A stretch of 64,000 nt of DNA, from positions 310,001 to 374,000 of the forward strand of contig JBDWFY010000004.1 of assembly GCA_039976075.1 (NCBI GenBank), written 5' to 3'. A program made the position numbers and the translations under genes. Each line of letters begins with the position of its first letter. Position 1 is the stretch's first letter. Source of the stretch: JBDWFY01 sp039976075 (GTDB lineage Bacteria > Pseudomonadota > Alphaproteobacteria > Rhizobiales > Stappiaceae). Positions 52,657 to 61,359 of the stretch are shown here, piece after piece. The notes beneath the pieces were generated by a model. The model saw only the letters and a list, made by a program, of their open reading frames with translations. It did not search any database and was not told where the DNA came from.

Positions 52657-53933
52657 CGCATTCGCGCCAGTTTGGCATGGGCACGTGTAAACTGGCCGGC
52701 GGCGATGGCGGCAATGATCGATATTTCGCCACAGAGACACAAAGCTGCCGTAACTTCGGCAAGCGCCGCCGCTTTACCCTTCCCTCTCAATCCCATCATT
52801 TCAAGCCCCGCTGACTGGCTGGGCAAACCTGTTCCTCCGCCCACCGAACCCACCAGAATATTGGGCATCGTCACGGACACAAACAGGCCGTTCTCTCGTT
52901 GCTCCATTCGGGTAAAACCGACGGCGGATTCCGAGACACAGGCCGCGTCCTGACCTGTTGCAATGTAGAGTGCCGCAAGACCATTGGCATAATGGGCCTG
53001 AGCGCCAACCTGCCCGCTCAGCATGGCGCCAAGTCGCGCGACTCTGCCATATGCGAGCATTTCTTCAGGCGACGTACGCAAATGGCGGCTGATCAAGTCA
53101 TCTGGAATTTCAATGCTGGCAGTGACTTTCCGTCCCCTGCTCCTGTGAAGTCCCAGAAAGGAAGCCTTCTTATCACCGGAAAAATTGGCTTCCACAAACT
53201 GACGAAGTGGTGGAATCGGGCTTTGCTCATCGATATAGGCGCACATTGCCTCAGTGGCGACGGTCACCATATTCTGCCCCGCCGCATCGCCGGTTGAATA
53301 CCGGCAAATCAGAAAGACAGTATCGCTATCTATGAAGGGATCGATGCCAACCAACTTGCCGTGATGCGTGGTTGTTTCTGCAGCTGCCTTTAGCGCTTCG
53401 GAGTTTTCCGCAACCCAGTTGACAAATTGGCCGGATTCGAGAATTGACCTGAACACGAATGCGGGTGTGCGCATCACGCCTTCATGCAGTATTGCTGTTG
53501 TTATACCGCCTGCCTTGGCCGTCACTTCTGCGCCGCGGCCGTAAGACACCACAAGGGCGGCCTCACTGGTCGCAAGCGGCACATAATAATCTCCCCCAGC
53601 ATGCAGTCCATTCACACGCAGGGGACCAACAACACCAACGGGAACCTTTACTGTACCAATAAAATTCTCAATGTTCCGTTCAAACTGATCAGCCCTGTCC
53701 AGCGTATCAATGTCGCAGATTTCATTTTGATGGGCGTCCGTTGCCTGGCCGTGGGTCTTTAACTGCGTCCAGAGATCCAGGATAGATTTGCGGTCGGTTT
53801 TCTGACGGGGACGGACTTTGGGCGGCAGGTCCTGACTGGACTTGGGTCCCAGCAAAGCCTTGAAATCGGTATCTTTAGATCGTGCTCGAAGGAGATCCAA
53901 TAACTCCATGACACTTGAAGGAATTAACTGCAC
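52653..53933 (-). CDS. Class I hydroxymethylglutaryl-CoA reductase
   Basis: Enzyme of 426 residues reducing HMG-CoA to mevalonate. Catalytic positions of class I enzymes can be followed: glutamate in LATSEAALVVSYGRGA, the DKK loop lysine in FSGDKKASFLGLHRSRGRKV, aspartate in ATGQDAACV, and histidine in FTRAHAKL; GDAAGQNM matches the GDAMGMNM strand. Start: GTG 53933 has AGAGGA 9 bp upstream; ATG 53909 (MELLDLLRARSKD) is the alternative. Most alphaproteobacteria make isoprenoids by the MEP route, so this gene stands out. It heads a seven-gene operon and faces a TetR gene. Confidence 0.88.
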   Translation of the reverse strand: MQLIPSSVMELLDLLRARSKDTDFKALLGPKSSQDLPPKVRPRQKTDRKSILDLWTQLKTHGQATDAHQNEICDIDTLDRADQFERNIENFIGTVKVPVGVVGPLRVNGLHAGGDYYVPLATSEAALVVSYGRGAEVTAKAGGITTAILHEGVMRTPAFVFRSILESGQFVNWVAENSEALKAAAETTTHHGKLVGIDPFIDSDTVFLICRYSTGDAAGQNMVTVATEAMCAYIDEQSPIPPLRQFVEANFSGDKKASFLGLHRSRGRKVTASIEIPDDLISRHLRTSPEEMLAYGRVARLGAMLSGQVGAQAHYANGLAALYIATGQDAACVSESAVGFTRMEQRENGLFVSVTMPNILVGSVGGGTGLPSQSAGLEMMGLRGKGKAAALAEVTAALCLCGEISIIAAIAAGQFTRAHAKLARMR

Positions 53934-54216
53934 AAATCTGGTTCCTCTAAATGTCTTCAAAACAACGAAGCCAAGGCCTGAAAACTCTTTTTGCGTACAG
54001 AACTTGGCGCACTTCACGGTCTGCGAAGGTACGGCATTGATCGGCAAAGGCAAATCTAAATTCGGTTACCCTTCGCATCATCGAATTCTGACTGCGATTC
54101 GTCAAACCTGCTGTTTACCGCTAAGGGAGAGCAGCCGGATCTTTCCTTTTAAGATTGCGTTTGCCCCCTATGGCGTTTTATCCCTACTTCTTGTGAACGG
54201 CGTTTTGAGGAAGTCT
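53934..54216. promoter_or_regulatory. Divergent promoter region of the HMGR operon and TetR gene
   Basis: The 283-bp gap must contain both promoters and probably the TetR operator. I see no convincing long palindrome by eye; CTAAGGG/GGTTACCC-like short repeats are not persuasive. Reading frames of the TetR gene and HMGR run into it only as extensions without ribosome sites. Confidence 0.4.
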
Positions 54217-54777
54217 ATGGCGGAACATACAGCGACGGCTGAGAAAATACTGGATGTCGCCGAAAGAATGGCGCGGACAGGTGGATATAACGGATTCAGT
54301 TTTCGAGAAATCGCCAAGGAAGTCGGCATCAAATCGGCAAGCGTCCACTATCACTTTCCCGGGAAAGAAGATCTGGGCGCAGCCGTGGCCCGCCGATACA
54401 GCGAAAAGTTCTTGGGTGCACTTGGTGACGCCGGCGACCTGTCTCGTTCACCGGAACAACTTTACCAGCTTTATATCCAGACCTATCGTCACGCCCTTCA
54501 AGACGAGCGCCTTATGTGCCTTTGTGGTGTGCTGGGTTCGGAAATCGCTTATTTACCCCATGTGGTCTCCACGGAAGTCCGACAGTTCTTCACAGACAAT
54601 ATTGAGTGGTTGAAGGTTTTGTTCAGCCGGGCGTTTGAAAAAGAACCCGCAGAGAAACATGAAGCGGCGGCGTTGCGGTTGATTGCCAGTCTGGAAGGCG
54701 CAATGATTCTGGCTCAGACGCTGGGGGACGTCTCTGTCTTTGACAAAGCCGCGGACGCAATGCCGTTGTCAGTGTAA
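54217..54777 (+). CDS. TetR-family regulator
   Basis: Repressor of 186 residues. Helix-turn-helix: ATAEKILDVAERMARTGGYNGFSFREIAKEVGIKSASVHYHFPGKEDL. The ligand half contains RLMCLCGVLGSEIAYLP. ATG 54217 has GAGG 7 bp upstream; the open frame upstream to 53842 is a non-coding extension. It is divergent from the HMG-CoA-reductase operon and is probably its controlling repressor, responding to a lipid, acyl-CoA or product of that operon. Its 3' end overlaps the nucleoside hydrolase remnant by 9 bp. Confidence 0.9.
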   Translation: MAEHTATAEKILDVAERMARTGGYNGFSFREIAKEVGIKSASVHYHFPGKEDLGAAVARRYSEKFLGALGDAGDLSRSPEQLYQLYIQTYRHALQDERLMCLCGVLGSEIAYLPHVVSTEVRQFFTDNIEWLKVLFSRAFEKEPAEKHEAAALRLIASLEGAMILAQTLGDVSVFDKAADAMPLSV

Positions 54778-55480
54778 ACTCCATTGCGTCTCTCGCCGTA
54801 ATACGCAGATACCACTCAGCGGACCCGATCGACGGACAGAAGAGAATATCTCGCCGATCTCATTTTTCGCAGCATCCGCACTGACATCCAGGGCGACAAA
54901 GCCGAGCCCATCTGTATCCATTCTCAATGTCATGCGCCCTCGCTCCTCTCCAGCGACGATAACAGTCGCTTCGCCGACTTTTCCTCGATACAGATCCGGA
55001 CGCAGGACCAGAAGCAGGACATGTGCATCATAATGAAACCTCAAAGGTTTCTCAGACCACAAATTACGCTGCGCGCGCTGTGTCGTAAGAAGTCGGGCTG
55101 TCGATAATCTTCCGGACCAGTTCACTGGCCTGGTGCCCGGAAAGACTGAGCATCCGACGGGCATTCTCCAAGCCTTACTGCCGCGTTACATTGCCATAGC
55201 TGACAATGAACGAACGCGCATCAAATCGTTCCTTGCATGCCAGCATCAACAATCCCATCACCACGTCGTCCGTGCCGGGATCGAACAGAATATGAGCAGG
55301 TATTCGACCGGTACCTACTGATGAGACAATCGGTTTTGCCCCATCGTGTAACAAGTTATCACTTGCAACCGCCTCAGATCCGATGGTCAGCAAGGCAATG
55401 AGAAATAACCGAACAGTACGCTCAACTAGCGATCGGACTGGTGCTACAGGTTGAATTGCGGATTCATTCTTGTGGGTCAA
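54769..55480 (-). pseudogene. Decayed nucleoside hydrolase gene
   Basis: The N-terminal piece (from about 55480) has a hydrophobic leader and ILFDPGTDDVVMGLLMLA, matching the DxDPGxDD calcium site, then SYGNVTRQ followed by an in-frame TAA at 55175-55177. The same frame continues as GLENARRMLSLSGHQASELV to about 55072. The C-terminal family block (FHYDAHVLLLVLRPDLYRGK to FSSVRR) then appears in another frame and runs to 54769. The middle of about 150-200 residues is missing. In-frame stop, internal deletion and frame change together show a dead gene. Confidence 0.8.
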
Positions 55481-55518
55481 TAAGGTGGGCTAGGTGTCAT
55501 ACGTTGCATCTGAACAAT

Positions 55519-55962
55519 TCAGTCCGGGCTTCCGCCCAAATTCTGTAACTCATCCGCCACTTGCAGTTCCGGTGTGACGACGCCCATTGCCTGCATGAGA
55601 CCGAGATTGTCCCAATGCTGCCACACCCTGCATATCTTTTTATCCCTGAACTCGCAAAGCGACAGTCCCTCGAAAGTTGCGCCTTGCGCAACTTTCCGCC
55701 CTAGCCCTGTAACAGACCAACGGACACTGACATACTCCGCCTCGGCGATGATCTGATGGACAGTGTACCGGTGATCGGGGAATGTCTTACAATGCAGGGT
55801 CAGAAGATCAGTCAGCGCTTCATGCCCGCAAACGCCCGACGGATTTGCCGGGTCCATCCCCTCGCAATCCCCGCAGTACAAAGTTGGGATCAAGTCAAAA
55901 CGGCGTTGATTGAATATCTCTTCGAAAACTCGCCTGACGACGCTTTTATTATCAGCCTCCAT
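55519..55962 (-). CDS. SnoaL-like/ester cyclase protein
   Basis: Small protein of 147 residues with the SnoaL-type NTF2 fold: NKSVVRRVFEEIFNQRRFDLIPTLY at the start, FPDHRYTVHQIIAEAEYVSVRWSVTG and EGLSLCEFRDKKICRVWQHWDN. Family members include polyketide cyclases, dehalogenation enzymes and proteins of unknown role. It lies between the nucleoside hydrolase remnant and an aminotransferase gene on the same strand, with 155 bp to the latter. The substrate is unknown. Confidence 0.82.
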   Translation of the reverse strand: MEADNKSVVRRVFEEIFNQRRFDLIPTLYCGDCEGMDPANPSGVCGHEALTDLLTLHCKTFPDHRYTVHQIIAEAEYVSVRWSVTGLGRKVAQGATFEGLSLCEFRDKKICRVWQHWDNLGLMQAMGVVTPELQVADELQNLGGSPD

Positions 55963-56117
55963 AACAGTCCCGCGATCTCCGGCAACAAACAGATACCAAT
56001 TGGATCTGATGTCGCCAGAATATCATTTTCGCGATATTTTTGTAAGAGTTTCCTCTTTTTTCGCCGCTTTCGCTGGTTCTCGCTTCTGTTCACTCATTGC
56101 AGTTTAACAGCTGTTGC

Positions 56118-57266
56118 TCACGCAGCCTGTCTGACCGCTTCGTGCAATGCCTCGGTCAGTCCAGCGAGCGCCTGATCGAACTGCGCCATGGGAAGCAGGC
56201 CAAAACCCAGACGGAATACATTCGTCTCATCGCCAAACCACGATCCTCTCGCAACCCGGATGCCACGTGCTGCAAGCGCCTGGTGAAATTGCTCAACTGC
56301 CGCTTCATCAAATGCGGAGTGCTTTAGTCTGATACAACACAGAGCTCCGGCGTCGGGGCGAACCCACTCAACCAGTTCGGCATTGTTATCCACCCACGCC
56401 GCAATACGCATGAGGCCGTTTTCAAGTAACCCGCGTCTTTCGCCGACAATCGTCTCCTGCTGCTCAAGCACGGCAATCGCCAATGCCTCATCGACCGGTG
56501 AACAGGAGATGACAGTATTGAATTTCCCAAGTAGCAGCTGTTCCCGAAACGCCTCATTGCGGGTAATGGCCCATCCAATGCGCAATCCAGGTGAACCGTG
56601 ACACTTTGAGAGCGATGCCGTGCTGATAATCCGGCTATCGATCGTTGCCGCACTTTCGGCGGTTATGGACGAGCCGTAGACCGCCTGGCGATATGTCTCG
56701 TCAACCAGCAGAAAAGCGTCCGGGCACTTCCGATCCATCTCCGCCAGAATTGCTTGCAGAAATTCTGCATCCACTGCAACACCTGAAGGATTCCGCGGGC
56801 TCTCCAGGCAAACAAGCCGGGTGCGTGCGCTCAGTGCGGCACCAATCGAAACAGGATCAATGCGATAGCGCGCATCAAATCCGCTTTGTACAGTTTTGAT
56901 GGTTGCACCGGTCGATGACAGAGCCGCACCGGTATTGGGGAATGAAGGCATCGGCAGGACAAATTCCGCACCTGATTGCCCCAGGATGAATCCGGTGAGA
57001 AAGAGCGCATGCATGCCGCCCATCGTCAGGATAACTTCGTCCGGTTCTACTCTGTTGTTCTTTGCAACCAGCTTCCTCAGAAGAGGCTCACCTGCCACCG
57101 AGCCATAACTCAACGCCAAATTGGACAATACCGATTGCCCGGCGTCAGCCAACAGATCCGGAAGCAGCATATCCGGTCCAATGCTTTCGGCAAGATCATA
57201 GCGAGGCGCCGGACCGGTCAGTGAAATGATATCGTTCCTGGGAAACCGCGAAGGAGTATTTTGCAC
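56118..57266 (-). CDS. PLP-dependent aminotransferase, class I/II
   Basis: Fold-type I aminotransferase of 382 residues. Key positions: GGMHALFLTGFIL, the NPSG loop in ESPRNPSGVAVD, the aspartate/tyrosine region LLVDETYRQAVYG and the Schiff-base lysine in STASLSKCHGSPGLRIGWA; the C-terminal RLGF carries the substrate arginine. It is divergent from a MocR-type regulator whose probable operators lie in the gap, so the two form a regulator-target pair. The amino acid or amine substrate is unknown. Confidence 0.9.
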   Translation of the reverse strand: MQNTPSRFPRNDIISLTGPAPRYDLAESIGPDMLLPDLLADAGQSVLSNLALSYGSVAGEPLLRKLVAKNNRVEPDEVILTMGGMHALFLTGFILGQSGAEFVLPMPSFPNTGAALSSTGATIKTVQSGFDARYRIDPVSIGAALSARTRLVCLESPRNPSGVAVDAEFLQAILAEMDRKCPDAFLLVDETYRQAVYGSSITAESAATIDSRIISTASLSKCHGSPGLRIGWAITRNEAFREQLLLGKFNTVISCSPVDEALAIAVLEQQETIVGERRGLLENGLMRIAAWVDNNAELVEWVRPDAGALCCIRLKHSAFDEAAVEQFHQALAARGIRVARGSWFGDETNVFRLGFGLLPMAQFDQALAGLTEALHEAVRQAA

Positions 57267-57338
57267 GGTAGCTCTCCTAATTTTTCAGCAGGCTTGAATA
57301 CTGTTGAAATGATAGCGGTAAACAGCTATGGCAACAGA

Positions 57339-57393
57339 TACAAATTTTGCAATTTGTAACCAGTACAGATGAGGTATCATCCTCTGTACTGGT
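57339..57393. promoter_or_regulatory. Paired inverted repeats in aminotransferase/MocR promoter region
   Basis: Two adjacent perfect inverted repeats: TACAAAT-N6-ATTTGTA (57339-57358) and ACCAGTACAGA-N13-TCTGTACTGGT (57359-57393). They fill the divergent promoter and are the expected place for MocR binding; the second has 11-bp arms. Confidence 0.65.
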
Positions 57394-57431
57394 ACGAATT
57401 TTCTTATGCCAATTGGACGGGACGACTGTGT

Positions 57432-58901
57432 ATGGGTTCAGTAGAAATTCGTGAGAAACCACATCGCTACGAAGAAATTGCGTATTTTATCGACGGGTTG
57501 CTTGAAAGCGGCCTATTGCGTCCCGGCATGCGTGCACCATCCCTTCGGTCGATTGCGAGGCAAAACAGGGCAAGTTTGTCGACTGTCATTCAAGCCTATC
57601 GACTGCTTGAAGATCGCGGCATATTGGAAGCACGTCCAAAATCCGGTTTCTACGTCACAGCGCACAGTAAGATTTCGCTGGAAACACCTGCACCAACGGC
57701 CCCTTCTGGCAAAGCAAATCCTGTTGCACAGGGGAGCAGCATTTTGCGGGTTATTGAGGAAGCGATCAATCCCTCCCTGCTGCCCCTTGGCTGTGCAATT
57801 CCCGACGCATCGCTTCTGGCCGCCGGGCGACTGGACCGGCTTCTGGCCCGAACGGCACGCGTCAAAGGCAACAAATACAACAACTACACTTCGCCGTGTG
57901 GTGATGAAGACCTGAGAAGCGAAATCTGTCGCCGCGCAATGCGGTGGGGACAAGTTCTTTCCCCTGAGATGGTTGCCATCACCTGCGGCTGTACGGAAGC
58001 CATTTCCCTGGCACTCAAGGCGACGACCCGTCCGGGCGATACCGTCGTCATCGAGTCCCCGACCTATTTCGGATTACTCTCTATCCTTCAAGCACATGGG
58101 TTGCACGCGCTCGAACTGCCGACAGATGCCAACGATGGCATCGATGTTCAGTCACTGGACAAGGCACTCAAGACAGAAGCGGTTGGCGCCTGCCTGTTCT
58201 CGTCCAGTTTCAACAACCCGCTGGGTTCCAAAATGCCCAATGAGAAAAAGAAAGAGATTATCGCCCTTCTGACCCGTCATAACGTTCCACTGATCGAAGA
58301 CGATATCTATGGCGATATTTATTTTGGAAAGGAGCGCCCCCTCCCCTTCATCGCACTGGCTCCAGATGCAGACATCCTATACTGCAGTTCTTTTTCAAAG
58401 ACCCTGGCGCCGGGTTACCGTGTGGGCTGGCTTGTAACCAAACAACGAATGCAGGATGTGCTCGAAGCCAAGTTGGCACAAACGTTGTGCGGCCCACCAC
58501 TTCTTCAAAAAGCACTGGCCGACTTTTTATCTTCAGGTGGTTATGACAAGCATCTGCGGCGAATGCGGCGGATATTTTCGGAAAATATTGATCGCATGAC
58601 ACGCGCTATTGATCAGCATTTTCCTCAGGATACACGCATTACCCGACCCACCGGTGGTTTTGTCCTATGGTTAGAACTGCCTAGCGGATTTGACGGGCAC
58701 CGCATGTTTGATCTGGCCGTTCAAAATGGCATCGGCATTGTACCGGGAGAAGCGTTCACCGCTGGTGAGCAATACCGCAACTGCATTCGCCTCAGTTGCG
58801 GTAGCTTATGGGATGACCGGATCGAAAAGGGGGTGCAAACACTCGGCCGACTGGCATCTGAACTGTTGTCTGAGTGTCGAGATGTGACAAACACTCAGTA
58901 A
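57432..58901 (+). CDS. MocR-type regulator (GntR helix-turn-helix + aminotransferase domain)
   Basis: Protein of 489 residues: a GntR winged helix at about 15-80 (RPGMRAPSLRSIARQNRASLSTVIQAYRLLEDRGILEARPKSGFYV) fused to a fold-type I aminotransferase-like domain with SPTYFGLLSIL, IEDDIYGDIYF and the PLP lysine in SSFSKTLAPGYRVGWLV. MocR regulators use PLP or an amino-compound adduct as effector. ATG 57432 is chosen because an upstream ATG at 57369 lies in the operator. It controls, very likely, the divergent aminotransferase gene, and may sense its substrate. Confidence 0.9.
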   Translation: MGSVEIREKPHRYEEIAYFIDGLLESGLLRPGMRAPSLRSIARQNRASLSTVIQAYRLLEDRGILEARPKSGFYVTAHSKISLETPAPTAPSGKANPVAQGSSILRVIEEAINPSLLPLGCAIPDASLLAAGRLDRLLARTARVKGNKYNNYTSPCGDEDLRSEICRRAMRWGQVLSPEMVAITCGCTEAISLALKATTRPGDTVVIESPTYFGLLSILQAHGLHALELPTDANDGIDVQSLDKALKTEAVGACLFSSSFNNPLGSKMPNEKKKEIIALLTRHNVPLIEDDIYGDIYFGKERPLPFIALAPDADILYCSSFSKTLAPGYRVGWLVTKQRMQDVLEAKLAQTLCGPPLLQKALADFLSSGGYDKHLRRMRRIFSENIDRMTRAIDQHFPQDTRITRPTGGFVLWLELPSGFDGHRMFDLAVQNGIGIVPGEAFTAGEQYRNCIRLSCGSLWDDRIEKGVQTLGRLASELLSECRDVTNTQ

Positions 58902-58913
58902 TTAGCGTCAACT

Positions 58914-59837
58914 TCAGTTTTCATCCTTTGGCTCTGCCGGTACCAACTTCGTACCGTTCTGGCGTGCAATATATTCAGGCAACATCGGAACATAATCTTC
59001 CGGACCATCCCCACCTGCTGCCATGGCAACAGCATAGGCGTTTTTAACCGCATTGCCGACCGGATTGGCGAGGTTTACCGCATCAGACATCGCCTCCAGA
59101 TAGCGCAGATCCTTGAGCGCATTGGTCAGTGTAAATTTGTGTGCATTCCGATTGCCTTCAATCATGTATCCCATGAAGGTCTGATAAAATCCGCAATCCA
59201 TTCGGCTGCCACGAATTACACTGTCAAACCGCTCAGGTGAAAGGCCGACCTTGTTCGCGAGCGTCAGTGCCTCAGAATAAATCGCGCCATATCCGAGCGA
59301 TAGAAAATTGTTGAGCAGCTTCATTTTATGCCCATCACCGGTTTCCCCGATGTGAACGACGGCAGCTGCCCAGGTCTGTATCACCGGTTCCAGGCGCTGA
59401 AACACTGCCGGATCTGCACCGACCATCGCGCTCAACTTGCCTTCTGCGGCCTGCGCTGGTGTGCCGCCAAGCGGCGCATCGGCAAAATCAACCCCGAGAG
59501 GTTTGAGCATCTCTGCCAGAGCGACGGTGGAATTCGGATCCGACGTCGAACAGTCGACGATGATAGACCCTTCTTTCAGACCAGCTTTGAGTCCGTCCAC
59601 GATCGCTTCCACCTGGGTTGAGCCAGGCGCGCAGATAAAGATAACCGATGAGCGAGCAGCAAGATCTTCCAGGCTATCGGCTTCAACAGCCCCACGGGAA
59701 ACCAGATCCTCAACCGGCGCCCGGTTTCGATGCCCGATCACCGTCAGGGCATAGCCTCCACCGAGGATGCTTCCAGCCATGCCGTGGCCCATCAATCCCA
59801 CGCCGACAAATCCGACGGTTTCCTGTCCATCACTCAT
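58914..59837 (-). CDS. 3-hydroxyisobutyrate-dehydrogenase-family oxidoreductase
   Basis: NAD(P)-dependent beta-hydroxyacid dehydrogenase of 307 residues. The Rossmann loop is VGLMGHGMAGSILGGGYALTV; the substrate loop DAPLGGTPAQAAEGKLSAMVG and the catalytic lysine motif GDGHKMKLLNNFLSLG follow in the right order. Possible substrates are 3-hydroxyisobutyrate, tartronate semialdehyde or similar. It converges with the MocR gene, 12 bp apart, and may be part of the same catabolic function as the aminotransferase; that is inference. Confidence 0.92.
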   Translation of the reverse strand: MSDGQETVGFVGVGLMGHGMAGSILGGGYALTVIGHRNRAPVEDLVSRGAVEADSLEDLAARSSVIFICAPGSTQVEAIVDGLKAGLKEGSIIVDCSTSDPNSTVALAEMLKPLGVDFADAPLGGTPAQAAEGKLSAMVGADPAVFQRLEPVIQTWAAAVVHIGETGDGHKMKLLNNFLSLGYGAIYSEALTLANKVGLSPERFDSVIRGSRMDCGFYQTFMGYMIEGNRNAHKFTLTNALKDLRYLEAMSDAVNLANPVGNAVKNAYAVAMAAGGDGPEDYVPMLPEYIARQNGTKLVPAEPKDEN

Positions 59838-59923
59838 TCACAGAACCCTTTGTTTTTCGATCCGGGTGAGACTCCTATCAGCAATCTCTTGCTGCGCTCC
59901 CGTTGCACTCTCTGCATTGCAAC

Positions 59924-59951
59924 AAAAAAAGCCGCGCGGCAAGCGCGCGGC
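59924..59951 (-). terminator. Intrinsic terminator of the peptidoglycan-binding gene
   Basis: GCCGCGCG-GCAAG-CGCGCGGC (59931-59951). On the minus strand the stem is followed by seven T, a textbook terminator for the minus-strand gene ending at 60010. Confidence 0.9.
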
Positions 59952-60009
59952 TTCACATTTCATTGATCGTTCAATTGGCCGTCACTCTGCAAATGCAGTT
60001 TCATGCAGC

Positions 60010-61359
60010 CTAGAACTTGAGTGCTTCTCCGACTTCACTTTCAACGTCGCTCTGGCTACTTCCAGCAGCAACTCCCGTCGACACGGGTGCGTCGTTGATC
60101 AACGTTCCATCGAAGAAAGTGATGGTGGCCGCTTTGAGCAGATCGGCAGATCCTGCTTCCTCAAACCGGATTGCGTAATAAGACGGGCACGCTTCCAGGA
60201 AAACCCCCAAACTGTCCTTGCTCTGAACAGCATTGGTGAAATGAACCGGAATTGGCATCTCATTCTTGCTATTCAGATGCTCCTGACAGGACGCCTTGGC
60301 AATGGTGTATGCAGGCGCATTGAGCAGTTCCGGATAGGCCGTTGCCATGCGTTGTTCAAGAAACGAACGGCTGACCGGCTTGTCGAAGGTGATTTCCCGG
60401 GCTGCAAGATACACACTTTCCGTCCCGTCTGACGCTGCCTTGTGACTGATGACAACCTTGTCAAGAATCGTGCCGTCATCTTTTTCGCAAACCAACGTGC
60501 CCCGTTCATCGTTACAGCTGGTAAACCCGTTTTCGATCAATTTTGCCGATACCGAAGTGAATTCATCACCTGGCGTTATGTCAAAAATGGCGGGCTTATA
60601 GTGGGACACTCCGGCCATACCCGAAGAGTGAGGCTCTCTGGATGTCGATGGCGGCGCTGAATTCAGCGGAAGGCTTGCCGTTTGCTGCTCTGTATCCGGT
60701 GCCGGATTAACCGGCGCTACTGCATCGTCATTCAGCGGTGGGAACGACTGCTGCGATTCAGGCGCATAGGTGGTTGCTGTGTCCAGAGGCGCAGGGTACC
60801 CACCGTCTCCTTGGACATCAGGTGTATAAGACTGCACATTCTGACCCGTTGCGGCTGCACCTGCTACAGGATAAGCACCGCCAGCCTGCGGGGCAGCTGG
60901 CGCTGCGGCGACGCTGGTTCTCTGAACAAGAACGTTGATGTCACTCTGTGATAAACGCCCGGTCTTTGCGGACCCTATGCTTGTCTGAAAGGCCCTGATC
61001 GCACGCCGCGTTCTCGGACCGGGAATACCATCAGGCGCGCCGGCGTTGAACCCCAGCGTATTCAGTCTGCTTTGGTAGTCTCGAGCCTGAGCTCGGCTTG
61101 TTGGGGTATCTGCAATAGTATATCGCGGCGCGTAGACCCGTGGTCTTGGCTTATAGTACCGCCGGGGTGCGGCTCTCCGTTGCTGATTGCGCCGAATGTG
61201 TTGATAGAGCAGCGTCCCGCCAACTCCAACACCAACTCCACCAATAAAGTCACCAGCATCCGCTTTAACGGGCGTTGGGGCTGTTGCCACCAGGCTGGTT
61301 GAGATCAGGAACGCCGTAACCAATCCAAATCGATGAAACTTCGCCATATGTGGCTGCAT
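60010..61359 (-). CDS. Exported peptidoglycan-binding-domain protein
   Basis: Secreted or periplasmic protein of 449 residues. A signal peptide (FGLVTAFLISTSLVATAPTPVKA) is followed by a glycine-zipper-like GDFIGGVGVGVGGTLL, a basic QQRRAAPRRYYKPRPR stretch, and a PG_binding_1 domain at about 90-150 (DYQSRLNTLGFNAGAPDGIPGPRTRRAIRAF). A proline-rich linker leads to a C-terminal domain with several cysteines (FTSCNDERGTLVCEKDDG, KASCQEHLN, LEACPSYY) of unknown type. GGAGGG about 8 bp before ATG 61359 is preferred to the ATG at 61368. It may anchor to cell wall; function unknown. Confidence 0.82.
   Translation of the reverse strand: MQPHMAKFHRFGLVTAFLISTSLVATAPTPVKADAGDFIGGVGVGVGGTLLYQHIRRNQQRRAAPRRYYKPRPRVYAPRYTIADTPTSRAQARDYQSRLNTLGFNAGAPDGIPGPRTRRAIRAFQTSIGSAKTGRLSQSDINVLVQRTSVAAAPAAPQAGGAYPVAGAAATGQNVQSYTPDVQGDGGYPAPLDTATTYAPESQQSFPPLNDDAVAPVNPAPDTEQQTASLPLNSAPPSTSREPHSSGMAGVSHYKPAIFDITPGDEFTSVSAKLIENGFTSCNDERGTLVCEKDDGTILDKVVISHKAASDGTESVYLAAREITFDKPVSRSFLEQRMATAYPELLNAPAYTIAKASCQEHLNSKNEMPIPVHFTNAVQSKDSLGVFLEACPSYYAIRFEEAGSADLLKAATITFFDGTLINDAPVSTGVAAGSSQSDVESEVGEALKF

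Noticed and set aside
53842..54216. N-terminal extension of the TetR gene by 125 codons
   Set aside because: The extension has no TetR-like features, no ribosome site and would fill the divergent promoter; ATG 54217 has GAGG and the standard TetR opening.
54769..55164. Independent gene of 131 residues after the TetR gene
   Set aside because: Its C-terminal part is the end of a nucleoside hydrolase and its N-terminal part is out-of-frame sequence, so it belongs to the pseudogene.
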